Below, one piece after another: positions 1 through 11,776 of a DNA stretch of 64,000 nt (position 1 is its first letter; each line of letters opens with the position of its first letter). The notes below the pieces were generated by a model. The model searched no databases. It had not been told where the DNA came from and saw nothing but the letters and a program-made list of their open reading frames with translations. Position numbers and translations under genes: made by a program. This DNA comes from Aliamphritea spongicola (GTDB lineage: Bacteria; Pseudomonadota; Gammaproteobacteria; Pseudomonadales; Balneatricaceae): NCBI GenBank assembly GCA_024347235.1, contig AP025283.1, positions 4,216,001-4,280,000 of the forward strand, in the 5' to 3' direction.

Positions 1-562
1 GCCATGATGCGTGACGGGGATAAGTACAAATCTTATGAACTGTTGGCTGAAACCCTTCAGTTAATCCAGGCAGATTTCCAGCTACTGATAATAGGAGACG
101 GCAAACGTCAGGAAGATGTAAAAACTGTTCAGCGGTGACCACAGAGTCCGTTTTGCTGGTCGTATAGATAATGAAGCCTTGCTACAGCTGCTGCCACACT
201 TTTCTATTAATCTCTGGCCGGCAGTGAATGAAGCACTGGGAATGACGTTTCTGGAATCCCAGGCAAGAGGCTGCACCGTCGTGGCCGGTAATGAAGGCGG
301 CGTTCACTCTGTAGTGGATAACGGACATACCGGAATACTCTGCCCGCCACGGGATTCTCTCGCCCTGGCCAGGGCCGTTGATTCACTGCTCAGCCATCCC
401 GAACAGTTAGAAAACTATCAGCAAAACGCACGGACATACGTTACTGAAAACCACAGCCTGCAACATGCAGCCACGGAATTACGCGACATCATTTCGCACG
501 CAATAACCATACAAAAACAAAGCAACCCGACTGAAAGTGCAGGAAATCCAGACCATGGCTGA
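1..562 (+). CDS. Glycosyltransferase, GT4-like (5' end outside window)
   Basis: Only the C-terminal half is present; the gene enters from the left edge. A conserved GT4 nucleotide-sugar-binding block is readable: E-x7-E in NEALGMTFLESQARG, followed by a GG turn and a GxLCPP-type segment. This is typical of retaining transferases that add sugars to surface polysaccharide. The frame is broken at the five-A run at 120-124; adding one A joins the upstream part (ending GKRQEDVK) to the downstream part (KLFSGDHRVRFAGR). The stop overlaps the start of the next gene by 8 bases, so the two are probably translationally coupled. Acceptor and donor sugar cannot be told. Confidence 0.85.
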
Positions 563-1136
563 CTTTTATTTTTGCGCCACGCAACCACCGAATGGAACCT
601 GCAGAAACGCTTACAAGGACGTACGAATATCCCTTGCAGAGGCCGGCATTGAACAGCTTAAGAACCGTAAGATCCCGACAGTATTACAAACACTGCGCTG
701 GTTCAGCAGCCCCTGGAGCGAGCCCGGCAAACGGCCGAGCAACTGAACATTAATGCAGCGAGCGAACTTGCACTGATAGAAATGAACTGGGGCGACTGGG
801 AAGGCCTGACACTGACAGAACTGCGCGATACCCAACCGGAGCTGTTAGCCCGTGAAGAAACCCGCGGACTGGACCTGACGCCTCCCGGTGGAGAATCCCC
901 GGGAAGTCAGTGCACGGGTAACGACCTGGGCAGACCTTATCAGCAGTCAGGACAGCGACCAGCAATTCGGCTGTATCTGCCACAAAGGGATTATCCGTGC
1001 GATTTATGCAGCCGCATCCGGCTGGGATATGTTGGGTAAGCCACCGCACAAACTGGACTTTAATGCGATTCAGGGGTTCCGCTATACAAACGGAGAATGG
1101 CAGATTCTGGAGCTGAACATCAATATATCCAGCTGA
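555..1136 (+). CDS. Histidine phosphatase family protein
   Basis: Phosphoglycerate-mutase-like phosphatase of about 195 aa. After frame repair the N-terminus reads LRHATTEWN, the family RH(G/A) motif with the phospho-accepting His. SSPLERARQTAE (second Arg region), an acidic IEMNWGDWEG block and a C-terminal CHKGIIRAI (second catalytic His) follow in the expected order. Breaks lie at homopolymers: T run 569-573, C run near 629, CCCC at 710-713 and CCCC at 897-900. It is coupled to the upstream glycosyltransferase by an 8-base overlap, suggesting a role in the same sugar pathway, but the substrate is unknown. A cobalamin (CobC-like) role is not supported by the neighbours. Confidence 0.85.
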
Positions 1137-1150
1137 CTCTCAGGGCAAAA

Positions 1151-1177
1151 ATGCCGTAAGCTAACCACTTACGGCAT
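1151..1177. terminator. Bidirectional hairpin terminator
   Basis: Perfect 10-bp inverted repeat (ATGCCGTAAG / CTTACGGCAT) with a 7-nt loop, preceded by an A run and followed by ATTT. It sits between the convergent phosphatase (+) and epimerase (-) genes and could serve both. Confidence 0.8.
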
Positions 1178-1195
1178 ATTTCATAAACAGCTCTG

Positions 1196-2192
1196 TCATC
1201 TCTGGTAATACTCTTTATACCAATCAACGAACTTCTGCATACCTTCATCAATTGGCATGGCGGGCTTAAAGTCCACCAGCGCCATCAGTTTATCCACATC
1301 AGCATAGGTACGTGGTACATCTCCTGCCTGCATGGGCAAACATTCTTTAACGGCTTCTTTCCCAGCTGCTTTTCAATTGCAGCAATAAAATCCCCAGCTC
1401 CACCGGCTCGTTATTACCAATGTTATACACTTTAAAAGGCGCCCAACTGGTTGCAGGGCTGTCTTTAGCAGCCTCTGGATCTAGCTGAGGCACTTGCGCC
1501 AACACACGCACAACCCCTCAACGATATCATCGATGTAAGTAAAGTCCCGTTGCATCTTACCGTGATTAAACACCTTTATTGGCCGGTCGTTCATGATCGC
1601 ATCGGTGAACAGGAAAGGCGCCATATCAGGCCGCCCCCACGGGCCATAAACCGTGAAAAACGCAGACCTGTAGTAGGCAGGTCATACAAATGAGAATAGC
1701 TGTGCGCCATCATCTCGTTAGATTTTTGGTTGCTGCATATAAAGACACTGGGTGATCCACACCATGGTCTTCTGAAAACGGCACTTCCTCATTCATGCCA
1801 TAAACAGAACTGGATGACGCATACACCAGATGCTCAACCTTGTTATGCCGACAACCTTCCAGAATTGTTGCCATGCCCACTAGATTTGAATCCACATAGG
1901 CCATCGGGTTCTCAATGGAATAACGCACCCCGGCCTGGGCCGCCAGATGAACAACACGGTCAAAACCCTCTGTAGTAAACAACTCGGCAACGGCTTTCCG
2001 GTCAGAGATATCCATTTTCATAAAACGAAAATTATCCGCACCCGCCAATCGTGCCAGACGCGCTTCTTTCAGAGCAGGATCATAATAGTCATTCACATTA
2101 TCAATCCCAATAACCTGATGTCCCTGTTCACATAAACGTAAAGCCGTCGCTGAACCAATAAAGCCTGCAACGCCGGTGACCAATATTTTCAT
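1196..2192 (-). CDS. NAD-dependent nucleotide-sugar epimerase, UDP-glucuronate 4-epimerase-like
   Basis: Extended SDR of about 334 aa. The N-terminal TGVAGFIGS is the Gly-rich NAD-binding fold, followed by [21 protein letters not shown] and ASSSSVYG; the catalytic YxxxK is readable as YAATK. The sequence type matches UDP-glucuronate 4-epimerases, which make UDP-galacturonate. The ATG at 2192 is preferred over an in-frame TTG 12 bases upstream because GGA lies 8 nt before it. The frame breaks at the T5 run 1723-1727 (A run in the gene) and again between about 1340 and 1520. The UDP-glucose dehydrogenase at 8429-9592 would supply its substrate. Another uronate or hexose epimerase activity is possible. 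Confidence 0.82.
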
Positions 2193-2403
2193 ACTTATTT
2201 CCAAAAGGAGGGGATCTCGCTAAGAGAGGTAAATTCCAATTATGACATCTATTCTAGTGACTGTGTTACCTGACTGACAGCTTAAAAATATTCCGCTTTG
2301 TTATAAATAGGCTCCGGAGCAGCCTTTACAGTGCACTCCAAAGACTGTCATTATCGAAGAACTATTTTTCTTATCCTTAGGTCGCAGGGTGGAACCTTAA
2401 CGA

Positions 2404-4302
2404 ATGTACGCCGAACAACAGAGTATACAGGACCAGGCAACCGATCAGCCTTTACTGGAAATTCAGAATCTCGCCGTCAGCTTTATGGTACACGGCAGTG
2501 AAATACCGGCGGTTAAGGATGTCAGCTTCACGATCCCTAAAGGTAAGACAGTCGCCATTGTCGGAGAATCCGGCTCCGGAAAATCTGTAACCTCCCAGGC
2601 CATTCTTGGCATACTGCCGAGCAACGGACGGATCAGTAATGGCAGTATTCAGTACCACTGCAAGCCTAAAAACAAACCTGCCCAAGTTGTTGATATTGCT
2701 ACTCTGGCGCCCACCAGCCATGCAATGAGGGACCTGCGCGGCGACGAAATAAGTATTATTTTCCAGGAGCCCATGGTCTCCTGTCGCCAGTACATACCCT
2801 GCTGGACCAGATCGGCGAAGCACTGAAACTCCATAAACAGGTCAGTAAAAGTGAAGTCCGGGATGCGGTACTCAGCATGCTGGAAAAACCGGCTTTCCTG
2901 ACCCGGAAAAAGCACTGAACCAGTATCCTTTTGAACTATCTGGCGGTTTAAGACAGCGGGCAATGATCTCAATGGCCCTGATCTGCCAGCCTGCACTCCT
3001 CATTGCTGACGAACCCACCACCGCACTGGATGTAACCGTTCAGGCGCAGATTCTTCAGTTAATAAAGTCCCTGCAGGCCGAATTCGGCATGTCGGTATTA
3101 CTCATTACCCACGATCTGGGGGTCGTGGCTAACATGGCGGATGAAGTGGTGGTGATGTTTCACGGTGAAGTGGTTGAACGGGGACCGATTGAAGCCCTGT
3201 TTAACAACCCTCAGCACCCTTATCTGAAAGCACTGTTTGCCGCCATTCCAACCTTCGACATGGCGGATAATGCCCGCCTGACGTCCCTAAGACCGGTCGA
3301 GCTGGACAGCCATTACTTACAACAACAACGCAAACCCTGGAGCCAACAGGAACGGGAACATGCTCCTCACCTCAGTATTCAGCAACTGGGAAAAGATTAT
3401 TACACCCGCCACGGTAGCTGGCACGGTTCAAATGCCGTAATTCATGCGGTCAGGGATTTCAATCTGGATATACCGGTCGGTGAAAGCTTCGGATTGGTAG
3501 GTGAAAGTGGCTGTGGCAAAACGACCCTGAGTAAAATGCTCATGCGGGCAATTTCTCCCACTCAGGGAACATTGTTTATAACGACAGAGGCACATCCCGT
3601 CATCTGCTGGAACTGGATGATCCGGCACTGCGTAATTTTCGGCAAAAGATGCAGTTTGTCTTTCAGGACCCTTTTAGCTCACTCAGCCCGCGTATGACAG
3701 TGCTGGACATACTCTGCGAACCTTTTGTCATTCATGGCATCGGTGATGCTGCGTTCCATAAACAGCGCGCCAAAGAGCTGATGGCACTGGTTGGGCTTGA
3801 TGCACGCTTCCTGAACCGTTATCCGCACAGTTTCTCCGGCGGCCAGCGACAAAGGATCAGTATTGCCCGGGCACTGGCTTTACAGCCTGACCTTTTGATC
3901 CTTGATGAGCCGGTATCCGCCCTGGATGTATCTGTACAGGCACAAATCCTTAATTTACTCAAAGACTTACAGCGCGACCTTGATCTGACCTACCTGTTTA
4001 TCTCTCATAACCTCGCTGTGGTAGACTATATAGCAGACAGAATAGGTGTTATGTGTCGTGGCCAGTTGGTTGAAATAGCTCCCCGTCACAGCTTGTTCCA
4101 AAACCCACAACACCCCTATACTCATGCATTATTAGCAGCAATTCCTTACCCCGAACTGGAGCGGCCGCTAGATTATAGCCAGCTCGACCGTCGTCATATG
4201 GAACCGACACACTGGCCTCGCCCTTATCGCCTGAGCGAAGACGATGCCGGAATTCTGAAAGAAGTTGGTGACCAACACTTTGTCAGAGAGGCGACGCTGT
4301 AA
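2404..4302 (+). CDS. Peptide-type ABC importer, fused double ATPase subunit (YejF/DppDF-like)
   Basis: Two complete ABC ATPase domains in one chain of about 635 aa. Domain 1 has Walker A GESGSGKS, signature LSGGLRQRA and Walker [13 protein letters not shown]. Domain 2 has Walker [10 protein letters not shown], signature FSGGQRQRI and Walker [13 protein letters not shown]. Each ends with the oligopeptide-transporter NPQHPY motif. It would power the two permeases encoded downstream. Frame breaks occur near 2775, 2890 and 3580-3650. The TAA stop shares a base with the ATG of the binding-protein gene (TAATG). The family covers peptides and also some oligosaccharides, so the substrate is open. Confidence 0.92.
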
Positions 4303-6185
4303 TGTTCCATAAATATCTTACCTCCATACTGTTAATCACAGGCTGCATGGCAAGCCCGGTATTTGCTCAGCAACAACCAATCCCTTACTTCGCCAAACAG
4401 CTAGCAAGCGGCACACTCCCGCCAATGGCTGAACGTTTACCGGAGTCACCGGCAAAACCCTCTTTTTCGATAAAGAAACCGGCCAGTACGGCGGTAAGAT
4501 CCGTATGCTGATGGCAAAAGCCAAAGATATCCGCCTGATGGTTGCTTTCGGCTACTCCCGACTGGTGGGCTACGATGATCAGTTACAGCTTAAAGCCGAT
4601 ATCCTGAAAAAGTAGAAATCGAAGAAGGCCGGATTTTTACCTTACATCTGCGCCCGGGGATGCGCTGGTCTGACGGCACGCCTTTCACATCAGAAGACTT
4701 CCGGTTTTACTGGGAAGACATCGCCACCAACGAAACCCTGTCACCGTTTGGCCCGGCTAAAGACCTGCTGTCCCAGAAAGAAAAACCGGTATTCGAAGTT
4801 ATAGATGAATACACTGTCAAATATTCATGGAACACCCCTAACCCGTACTTTTACCGGCGCTGGCTGGTCCCCGACCGCTGTTTATCTACATGCCTGCTCA
4901 TTACATGAAACAGTTCCATGCAGATTATCAGACACCGGAAAAACTCACTCAGTTAACTGAAGAAGCGCATAAACGGAACTGGCGGGGCCTCTTTGTCAGC
5001 AAAGGCCGGCAATACAAACTGACCAACCCTGACCTGCCAAGTCTGCAGCCCTGGGTAAATACAACCCGCCCGCCTGCAGAGCGATTTATCTTCAAGCGGA
5101 ACCCTTATTTCCACCGGGTTGACCCGAACGGACAGCAACTGCCCTATATCGATGAAGTTGAAATTAACCTGGCCTCCGCCGGGCTGATTCCGGCGAAAGC
5201 CGGCTCCGGTGAAGTCGACCTTCAGGCCCGTTACTTACGATTGGATAACTACACCTTCCTCAAAGAAGGAGAAGAAAACGGCAATTACCAGGTAAATCTG
5301 TGGGAAACAGGTCGTGGTGCCCAGATAGCCCTGTATCCCAATATGAATGCTAAAGACCCTGAGTGGCGTAAACTGATGCAGGATGTCCGTTTCCGCCGTG
5401 CCCTGTCTATGGCGGTAAACCGTAATGAGATCAATCAGGTGGTCTATTTTGGTCTGGCTAAAGATATGGCCAATACGGTGCTTCCGAGCTGCCCGTTATT
5501 TAAAACTGAATACGCGACCGCCTGAGTGATTTCAATACCGATGCAGCCAACCGTTTACTGGATGACATAGGACTGACAAAGCGTGATGCCCGGGGCATTC
5601 GTCTGCTACCGGACGGTAATCCGATGGAAATTCTAGTGCAGACTGCTGGCGAGAGCACAGAAGAAACCGACGTACTCTCACTGGTTGAAGACAGCTGGAA
5701 ACGGATCGGTGTACAGATGTACGTTAAGCCTACCCAGCGGGAAGTCTTGCGTAACCGGGTATTCTCCGGTGAAGCCATTATGTCTGCCTGGTACGGACTG
5801 CCTAACGGTGTGCCAGTAGCCAGCATGAGCCCTTCACAAATGGCCCCCACCCGTCAGGATCAGTATCAGTGGCCTCAGTGGGGACGCTATTACGAAACAG
5901 GCAAGGGAAACCTTCAAAGATGCCAGAAGTGCAGGAGCTGGTATCCCTGAACAATGACTGGGGATGGCATCATCAGAAGAAGAACAGGCCCGGATCTGGA
6001 ACCGAATGCTGGAGATACACGCCGATCAGGTATTTTCCATCGGTTTGGTCAGCGGTGTATTACAACCAATGGTTGTGAATGAGAACCTGATGAATGTTCC
6101 CGAAAACGCATTCTATAACTGGGACCCGGGTGCTTATTTTGGCATTCATAATATGGCCGGATTTTTCTATAAGGATCCTGAATGA
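4302..6185 (+). CDS. ABC importer periplasmic substrate-binding protein, family 5
   Basis: About 630 aa. It begins with a signal peptide (a hydrophobic LTSILLITGCMA stretch ending SPVFA-QQQ) and continues with family-5 motifs: LRPGMRWSDGTPFTSEDF, a YMPAHYMKQFH stretch, and near the C-terminus VRFRRALSMAVNRNEINQVV. It would deliver an oligopeptide-like ligand to the permeases. The reading frame breaks at about 4450, 4610, 4880, 5510, 5910 and 5970, all consistent with short-run base loss. Lying directly between the ATPase and permease genes it belongs to one transport operon. The long mature protein fits the larger family-5 members, some of which bind oligosaccharides. Confidence 0.9.
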
Positions 6186-6225
6186 ACCACCTATCACATT
6201 TATTTAATCAGCTGGTAACGGACGT

Positions 6226-7223
6226 ATGCTGAAGTATCTGCTTAAACGCTTTCTGGTTATGATCCCTACGCTGATCGTCATCAGCGCTCTGGTGTTTATC
6301 ATCATTCAGCTGCCACCCGGTGATTATCTGGAAAGCCATATCGCCGAGCTGGAAAGCCAGGGCGAAAGTATTGATCCTCAGAAAATTGAATTTCTGCGAC
6401 ATGAATACGGTCTGGATAAGCCCCTCTGGGAGCAGTACCTGGTCTGGATTACCGGCTTTGTGCAGGGCGATCTGGGCTACTCCTTTGAATACAACCTGCC
6501 GGTAGCGGAAGTCATTGGCGATAAAATGTGGCTCACCATTATCGTCTCGTTCTTTACCATCCTCGTGACCTGGCTGATTGCGTTTCCTATCGGCATGTAT
6601 TCTGCCACGCACCCGTACAGCTGGAGTGACTACAGCCTGACACTGGTCGGCTTTTTAGGTTTAGCCACCCCTAACTTCCTGCTGGCGCTGGTTATGCTCT
6701 ATCTGGCTAACCGCTATTTCGGTACATCTATAGGCGGCCTGATGGATCCGGAATTCATGGATCAGGACTGGAGCTGGGCCAAAGTAAAATCTGTTCTGGA
6801 GCACTTATGGATTCCGGTACTGGTCATCGGTACATCCGGCACTGCGGGCATGATCCGCCGTTTACGGGCCAACCTGATGGATGAATTACGGAAACCTTAC
6901 GTTGTCACCGGCCGCGCCAAAGGCCTAGGGAAACCCGGCTGCTGGTTAAGTACCCGCTGCGCCTCTCGATGAACTTTTTCATTGCCGATATTGGCAGCTT
7001 ATTGCCGAGCATTATTTCCGGCGCGGAGGTTGTGGCCGTGGTGCTTTCCCTGCCGACGACCGGGCCGATTTTGCTTGCAGCCCTGCAAAGTCAGGACATG
7101 TATCTTGCCGGTTCCTTCCTGATGTTCCTGGCCGCGCTGACCGTAGTTGGCGTCCTGATATCAGATATATTGCTCGCCATGCTTGATCCCCGAATCCGCT
7201 TACAGGGAGGTGTGCAGCGATGA
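6226..7223 (+). CDS. ABC importer permease, DppB-like
   Basis: Inner-membrane permease of about 332 aa. The N-terminus KRFLVMIPTLIVISALVF is the first membrane helix, followed by the periplasmic loop motif HEYGLDKPLWEQYL that marks DppB/OppB proteins. The EAA-like cytoplasmic loop is readable as RAKGLGETRLL after adding one G to the GGG at 6928-6930, where the frame breaks. C-terminal helices end at LDPRIRLQGG. Its stop overlaps the next permease start by 4 bases (ATGA). It forms the membrane channel with the DppC-like partner. Confidence 0.92.
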
Positions 7224-8366
7224 GTCAGCACTGGGTAAGCGACAAACCTTTTGATCCCCACGCCACCAGCGCACTGAGCCCTGAACAGGAAAAATTCTTC
7301 CTGGCATCACAATGGAAACTCATCTGGTGGAAATTCAAACGCCACCGTATTGCCATGCTCTCGGCAGTGTTTTTAATCATCACTTACGGGGTGGCTTTTT
7401 CGCGGAATTCTTTGCGCCGTACGCACTGGATACTCGGCATACCGATAAAATCTATTCTCCCCTCAGTCAGTTTACTGGTTTGATGAAGGCAAGTTTGTCG
7501 GCCCTTATGTGTATGGCTGGTCATACCAGCTCAATATGGACAAACTAATCCGGGAGTATTCAGAAGACCGGACAGAAAAATACCCGGTGCAATTCTTCTG
7601 CGAAGGTGATGATTACGAACTCTGGGGCATGTTCAGCGGCAACACCCACCTGATGTGCGTTGACGCTCCCGGCAGCCTGTATCTGCTGGGTACCGATCGG
7701 CTGGGGCACGATATGCTCTCACGTATTATCTACGGTGCCCGGATCTCTCTGACAATCGGCCTGATCGGCATCATACTCAGCTTTGTATTGGGTCTGACCT
7801 TTGGCGGACTGGCTGGATTTTATGGTGGCTGGATAGACAGCAGTGTACAGCGGGTTACTGAAATCATCCGGTCATTCCCGGAGCTTCCTTTGTGGATGGC
7901 CCTTTCAGCCCTGCTTCCGCTTAACTGGAGCCCGTTATGGATCTTTTTCGGTATCACCCTGATACTGGCGATGCTCGACTGGACGGGTCTTGCGAGGGCC
8001 GTACGCTCTAAAATCCTTGCACTGCGGGAAGAGGATTATACGACGGCGGCAATCCTCATGGGTGCCAAGCCTTCACGTATCATTACCCGGCATATGTTGC
8101 CAAGCTTCTTCAGTCACCTGGTAGCCTCCGCCTCACTATCGATTCCGGCGATGATTTTGGGTGAAACAGCGCTCTCCTTCCTGGGGCTCGGTTTACGGCC
8201 GCCTATTACCAGTTGGGGTGTTTTACTAAACGAAGCACAAAACATAAATAACGTAGCCGTATACCCATGGCTGATGCTGCCCGTTGTACCGGTTATTCTG
8301 GTCATTCTGGCTTTTAACTTTATGGGTGACGGACTTAGAGATGCAGCAGATCCGTATCGCAACTGA
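7220..8366 (+). CDS. ABC importer permease, DppC-like
   Basis: Partner permease of about 382 aa. An N-terminal cytoplasmic segment (about 50 aa) precedes the first helix. A long periplasmic insert follows (region of YPVQFFCEGDDYELWGMFSG) and then LLGTDRLGHDMLSRIIYGAR, a DppC/OppC hallmark. The EAA loop is AILMGAKPSRIITRHMLPS and the C-terminus is DPYRN. The long insert before the LGTDRLG motif marks the larger DppC subclass that goes with double-ATPase systems. Frame breaks fall near 7390 and 7470. It is the last gene of the transporter operon and is followed at once by a strong terminator. Confidence 0.92.
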
Positions 8367-8379
8367 AATAACACGAATC

Positions 8380-8405
8380 AAAAAGGCCTCGTAAGAGGCC
8401 TTTTT
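8380..8405. terminator. Strong bidirectional terminator
   Basis: Perfect 11-bp inverted repeat (AAAAAGGCCTC / GAGGCCTTTTT) with a GTAA loop. It closes the transporter operon (+) and the convergent UDP-glucose dehydrogenase gene (-). Confidence 0.92.
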
Positions 8406-8428
8406 AATGTTCAAATCCGAGCTATCAG

Positions 8429-9592
8429 TTAATCACTGCCAAACAAATCGCGAGTGTAGACCTTATCCGAAATATCAGTGATATCGTCAGATAAACGGTT
8501 TGCCACCACGACATCAGAAATACGCTTAAATTCGTCAAGATCTCTGATTACCCGGGAATTAAAAAGGTTTCATCCTCCAGTGTTGGCTCATACACCACCA
8601 CTTCAATCCCTTTCGCTTTAATCCGCTTCATGATGCCCTGAATCGCCGAAGCCCGGAAATTATCAGAACCGGACTTCATCACCAAACGATAAATACCAAC
8701 AATGCCGGGGGCACGGGAAATGATAGAATCAGCTACGAAATCTTTACGGGTGGTATTCGCATCAACAATCGCCCGAATAATATTGCTCGGGACGTCTTTA
8801 AAGTTCGCCAGCAATTGCTTGGTATCCTTTGGCAAACAGTAACCACCATAACCGAAAGACGGGTTGTTATAGTGATCGCCAATCCGGGGATCAAGCCCCA
8901 CCCCTGAATAATCTGTTCACTGTTCAGGCCATGACTTTCAGCATAAGAATCCAGTTCATTAAAGTACGCAACCCGCATTGCCAGATAGGTGTTCGAAAAT
9001 AACTTAACCGCCTCCGCCTCAGTGGAATCGGTAAACAATACATCAATATTGTCTTTACGGGCGCCGGCTTGCAGCAGGGCAGCAAACGTTTCAGCCCGGG
9101 CTGAACGCTCCCCAACAATGATCCGTGAAGGATAGAGATTATCGTACAAAGCCTTCCCTTCACGCAGAAACTCAGGAGAGAACATCAGTTGCTCACAGCC
9201 GAGCTCTTCTTTCAGTCGGGTGGTAAACCCCACCGGCACAGTTGACTTAATAACCATTACTGCATCTGGATTTATTGTCATCACATCACGGACAACACTC
9301 TCAACCGAACTGGTATTAAAATAGTTAGTCTCTGGATCATAATCCGTCGGCGTGGCGATGATGACGAAATCCGCCCCTTCATAAGCAGCCTGTTTATCCA
9401 TCGTAGCCGAGAAGTTCAGACGATCATCCTGCAAAAAGACTCGATCTCGGTATCAACAATCGGTGCCCTGCGATTATTCAGCGACTCAACCCGCCCGGCA
9501 ACAATATCCAGCGCAACCACTTCATTATGCTGCGCCAACAGCAACGCATTCGATAAACCCACATAACCGGTTCCAGCTACAGCAATTTTCAT
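8429..9592 (-). CDS. ugd: UDP-glucose 6-dehydrogenase
   Basis: Oxidises UDP-glucose to UDP-glucuronate with two NAD+. The N-terminus ([20 protein letters not shown] after repair) is the Rossmann Gly motif. [20 protein letters not shown] and IIVGERS follow, and the catalytic-Cys motif [14 protein letters not shown] is intact. Length is about 388 aa, the usual size of short enterobacterial-type Ugd. Breaks are near 8545, 8900 and 9434. The start at 9592 opens with the expected MKI. Its product would be the substrate for the epimerase at 1196-2192, although the two genes are separated by the ABC transporter. Confidence 0.93.
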
Positions 9593-9768
9593 ACACTCAC
9601 ATCCTGATCACGAAATCCGTTTCTGTTTATCGCGGCGTTTTACAGAGAAAAACATCCTGACAGATGTCATCAAAAGCAATCTTCCTAACGCCAGTACAAC
9701 TTCTTCGAGGCGGAAAATGGTACCATAGTTTCCCCGATTTAATCCGACTTCCCTACAGATATCCTGAC

Positions 9769-11680
9769 ATGAGCCAACAAACCTCCTGCCCAAACGCACA
9801 ACTGCGGTGGTGTAATAATCAGCCATTTTCAACCCAGTATGAAGATGTCTATTTCAACAGCGAAAACGGGCTGGAAGAAACAGATTATGTATTCCTACAG
9901 GGGAATAGTCTTACAGAACGGTTCCAGACATCCGCCGGGAAAAACTTCGTCATTGCTGAAACCGGCTTTGGCAGCGGCATGAACTTTCTCAGCACCTGGA
10001 AGCTTTGGCAGGAACATGCCCCTGAAAATGCCCGGCTACATTACATCAGCGCCGAACGATTCCCTTTCAGCAAAGAAGACCTTCAGAAAGCAATGCAAAC
10101 CTGGCCGGAGTTTCAGCCATTTCTGTTGGAACTGATCCAGCAGTACCCGCCATTAATGTCAGGTTTCCACCGTCTCAGTTTCCCTGACAGCCGTATAACA
10201 CTCACGCTGATGTTTGGTGACGCCACCAACATGTATTCGCAGTTAACGGCCAGGATAGATGCATGGTTTCTGGATGGATTTGCCCCGTCAAAAAATGCCG
10301 ATATGTGGCATGAAGATTTATTCCGGACGATGGCGACACTCAGTCACTCCGAAACAACATTTGCGACCTTCACTTCTGCAAGCAAGGTACGCAAAGGCCT
10401 TCAGGCAGCAGGTTTTGAAATCAGAAAAATTCCGGGATTTGGCCCTAAACGGGAAATACTTACCGGCCAGTTCAGCAGCACACAACCTGTTAATACTGGC
10501 ACTCCATGGCTAACACTCCCTCTTCCACCTGCTCACCAAAAACACGCCATTATCATTGGTGCCGGACTGGCCGGAGCCTGCACAGCCTGGAGCCTTGTAC
10601 AAAGAGGCTGGAAAGTTGAGGTGATTGATCAGCATCCGGCCGCCGCTCAGGCCGGCTCAGGTAATCATCAGGGGCGCTGTATGCCAAACTGCCAGCAAAA
10701 CCAATCAGTAGCAGCCAGTTGCACCTGCAAGGATTTCTGCATGCCCTAAACTTCCTGCAAAGCAATATTCCGGCAGAAGGTATATGGAACCAATGCGGCA
10801 TGCTCCAACTGGCTACCACAGATAAAGAAAAGCTACGCCAGGAAGCCCTGGTAAAAGAAAACCAGTATCCGGAAGCCCTCATCCATGCGGTAGAGTCCTC
10901 CCAGGCCAGTAAAATTGCAGGCCAGAACACCCCGCATTCTGGCCTTTATATTCCGGATGCAGGCTGGGTAAGCCCGGTCAGACTCTGTAACTACTTACTG
11001 CAACACCCTGATATTCACTGCAGGTTTAATACCCGGGTAGACAAAATCAGCCGCACCGGTGATAACTGGCACCTATACGACAATAATGATCAGTTGATCG
11101 CATCATCAGCCATCGTAGTTGTTGCCGGGGCCAGTGAAACCAAACGCTTTGAACAACTCAGCCATCTGCCGGTAAAGCCTATTCGCGGACAGGTCAGCCT
11201 GAAACAGGCTACTTCTGAAGCCCCCGTTCTGAATACAGTCATTTGTGGAGAAGGTTACATTTCCCCACCACTGGATAATCAGTGGTGCTTCGGAGCAAGC
11301 TTTGACGTCAAAACACCCAGTGATGAAATTCGCGCAGAAGATCACCAGAGTAACTTTAAAAACTTCAGGATGTATTACCGGAACTGGCAGAACACTTCGC
11401 GACTCAAACGGAGAGTCCCCTTGGTCGCGTAAGCCACCGGTGTGCTTCAGCAGATTATCTGCCGATAATCGGTGCGGCCCCGGACTATAATGCTTTTATC
11501 AGCGACTTCGACAGATTGCGAAAAGACAGCAAATGGCAATTTGACTGCCAGGCAAAATACCATCCGGGGCTCTATGTAAACCTGGCACATGGCTCTAAAG
11601 GATTGATCACAGCACCTCTGGGTGGCGAACTTTTAGCAGACATACTCAATATGACACCTATACCACTGGAAAAAATTTGA
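9769..11680 (+). CDS. mnmC: Bifunctional tRNA 5-methylaminomethyl-2-thiouridine biosynthesis protein
   Basis: About 638 aa with two enzyme halves. The N-terminal SAM-dependent methyltransferase (about residues 1-240) shows ETGFGSGMNFL, AERFPFS and WFLDGFAPSKNADMW. The C-terminal FAD oxidoreductase opens with IIIGAGLAGACTAW (about residue 265) and ends NLAHGSKGLITAPLGGELLA. It completes the cmnm5/nm5 to mnm5 modification at U34 of tRNA. The ATG at 9769 (MSQQTSCP) fits the family start better than the upstream in-frame codon. Breaks lie at the GGGG run 10671-10674 and near 11410-11425. It is divergent from ugd with a 176-bp gap. Confidence 0.93.
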
Positions 11681-11718
11681 TAAATGTTATGAATCCGGCC
11701 CGTTTTATCATTAAGAAT

Positions 11719-11747
11719 TTGAAAAAGGGACGATATAGAGGTATACA
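11719..11747 (+). promoter_or_regulatory. Candidate sigma-70 promoter for the CBS protein
   Basis: TTGAAA at 11719-11724, a 17-nt spacer, and TATACA at 11742-11747, placed 29 bases before the ATG at 11777. The -35 is a good match, the -10 is moderate. It lies in the 96-bp gap after mnmC. Confidence 0.45.
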
Positions 11748-11776
11748 TATAAGTAAATAAACTAACGGATCTGCAT

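Noticed and set aside
4302-6185. Substrate-binding protein as a degraded pseudogene
   Set aside because: Breaks are many but the repaired protein is full length with a signal peptide and all motifs, and the same pattern affects essential genes such as ligA.
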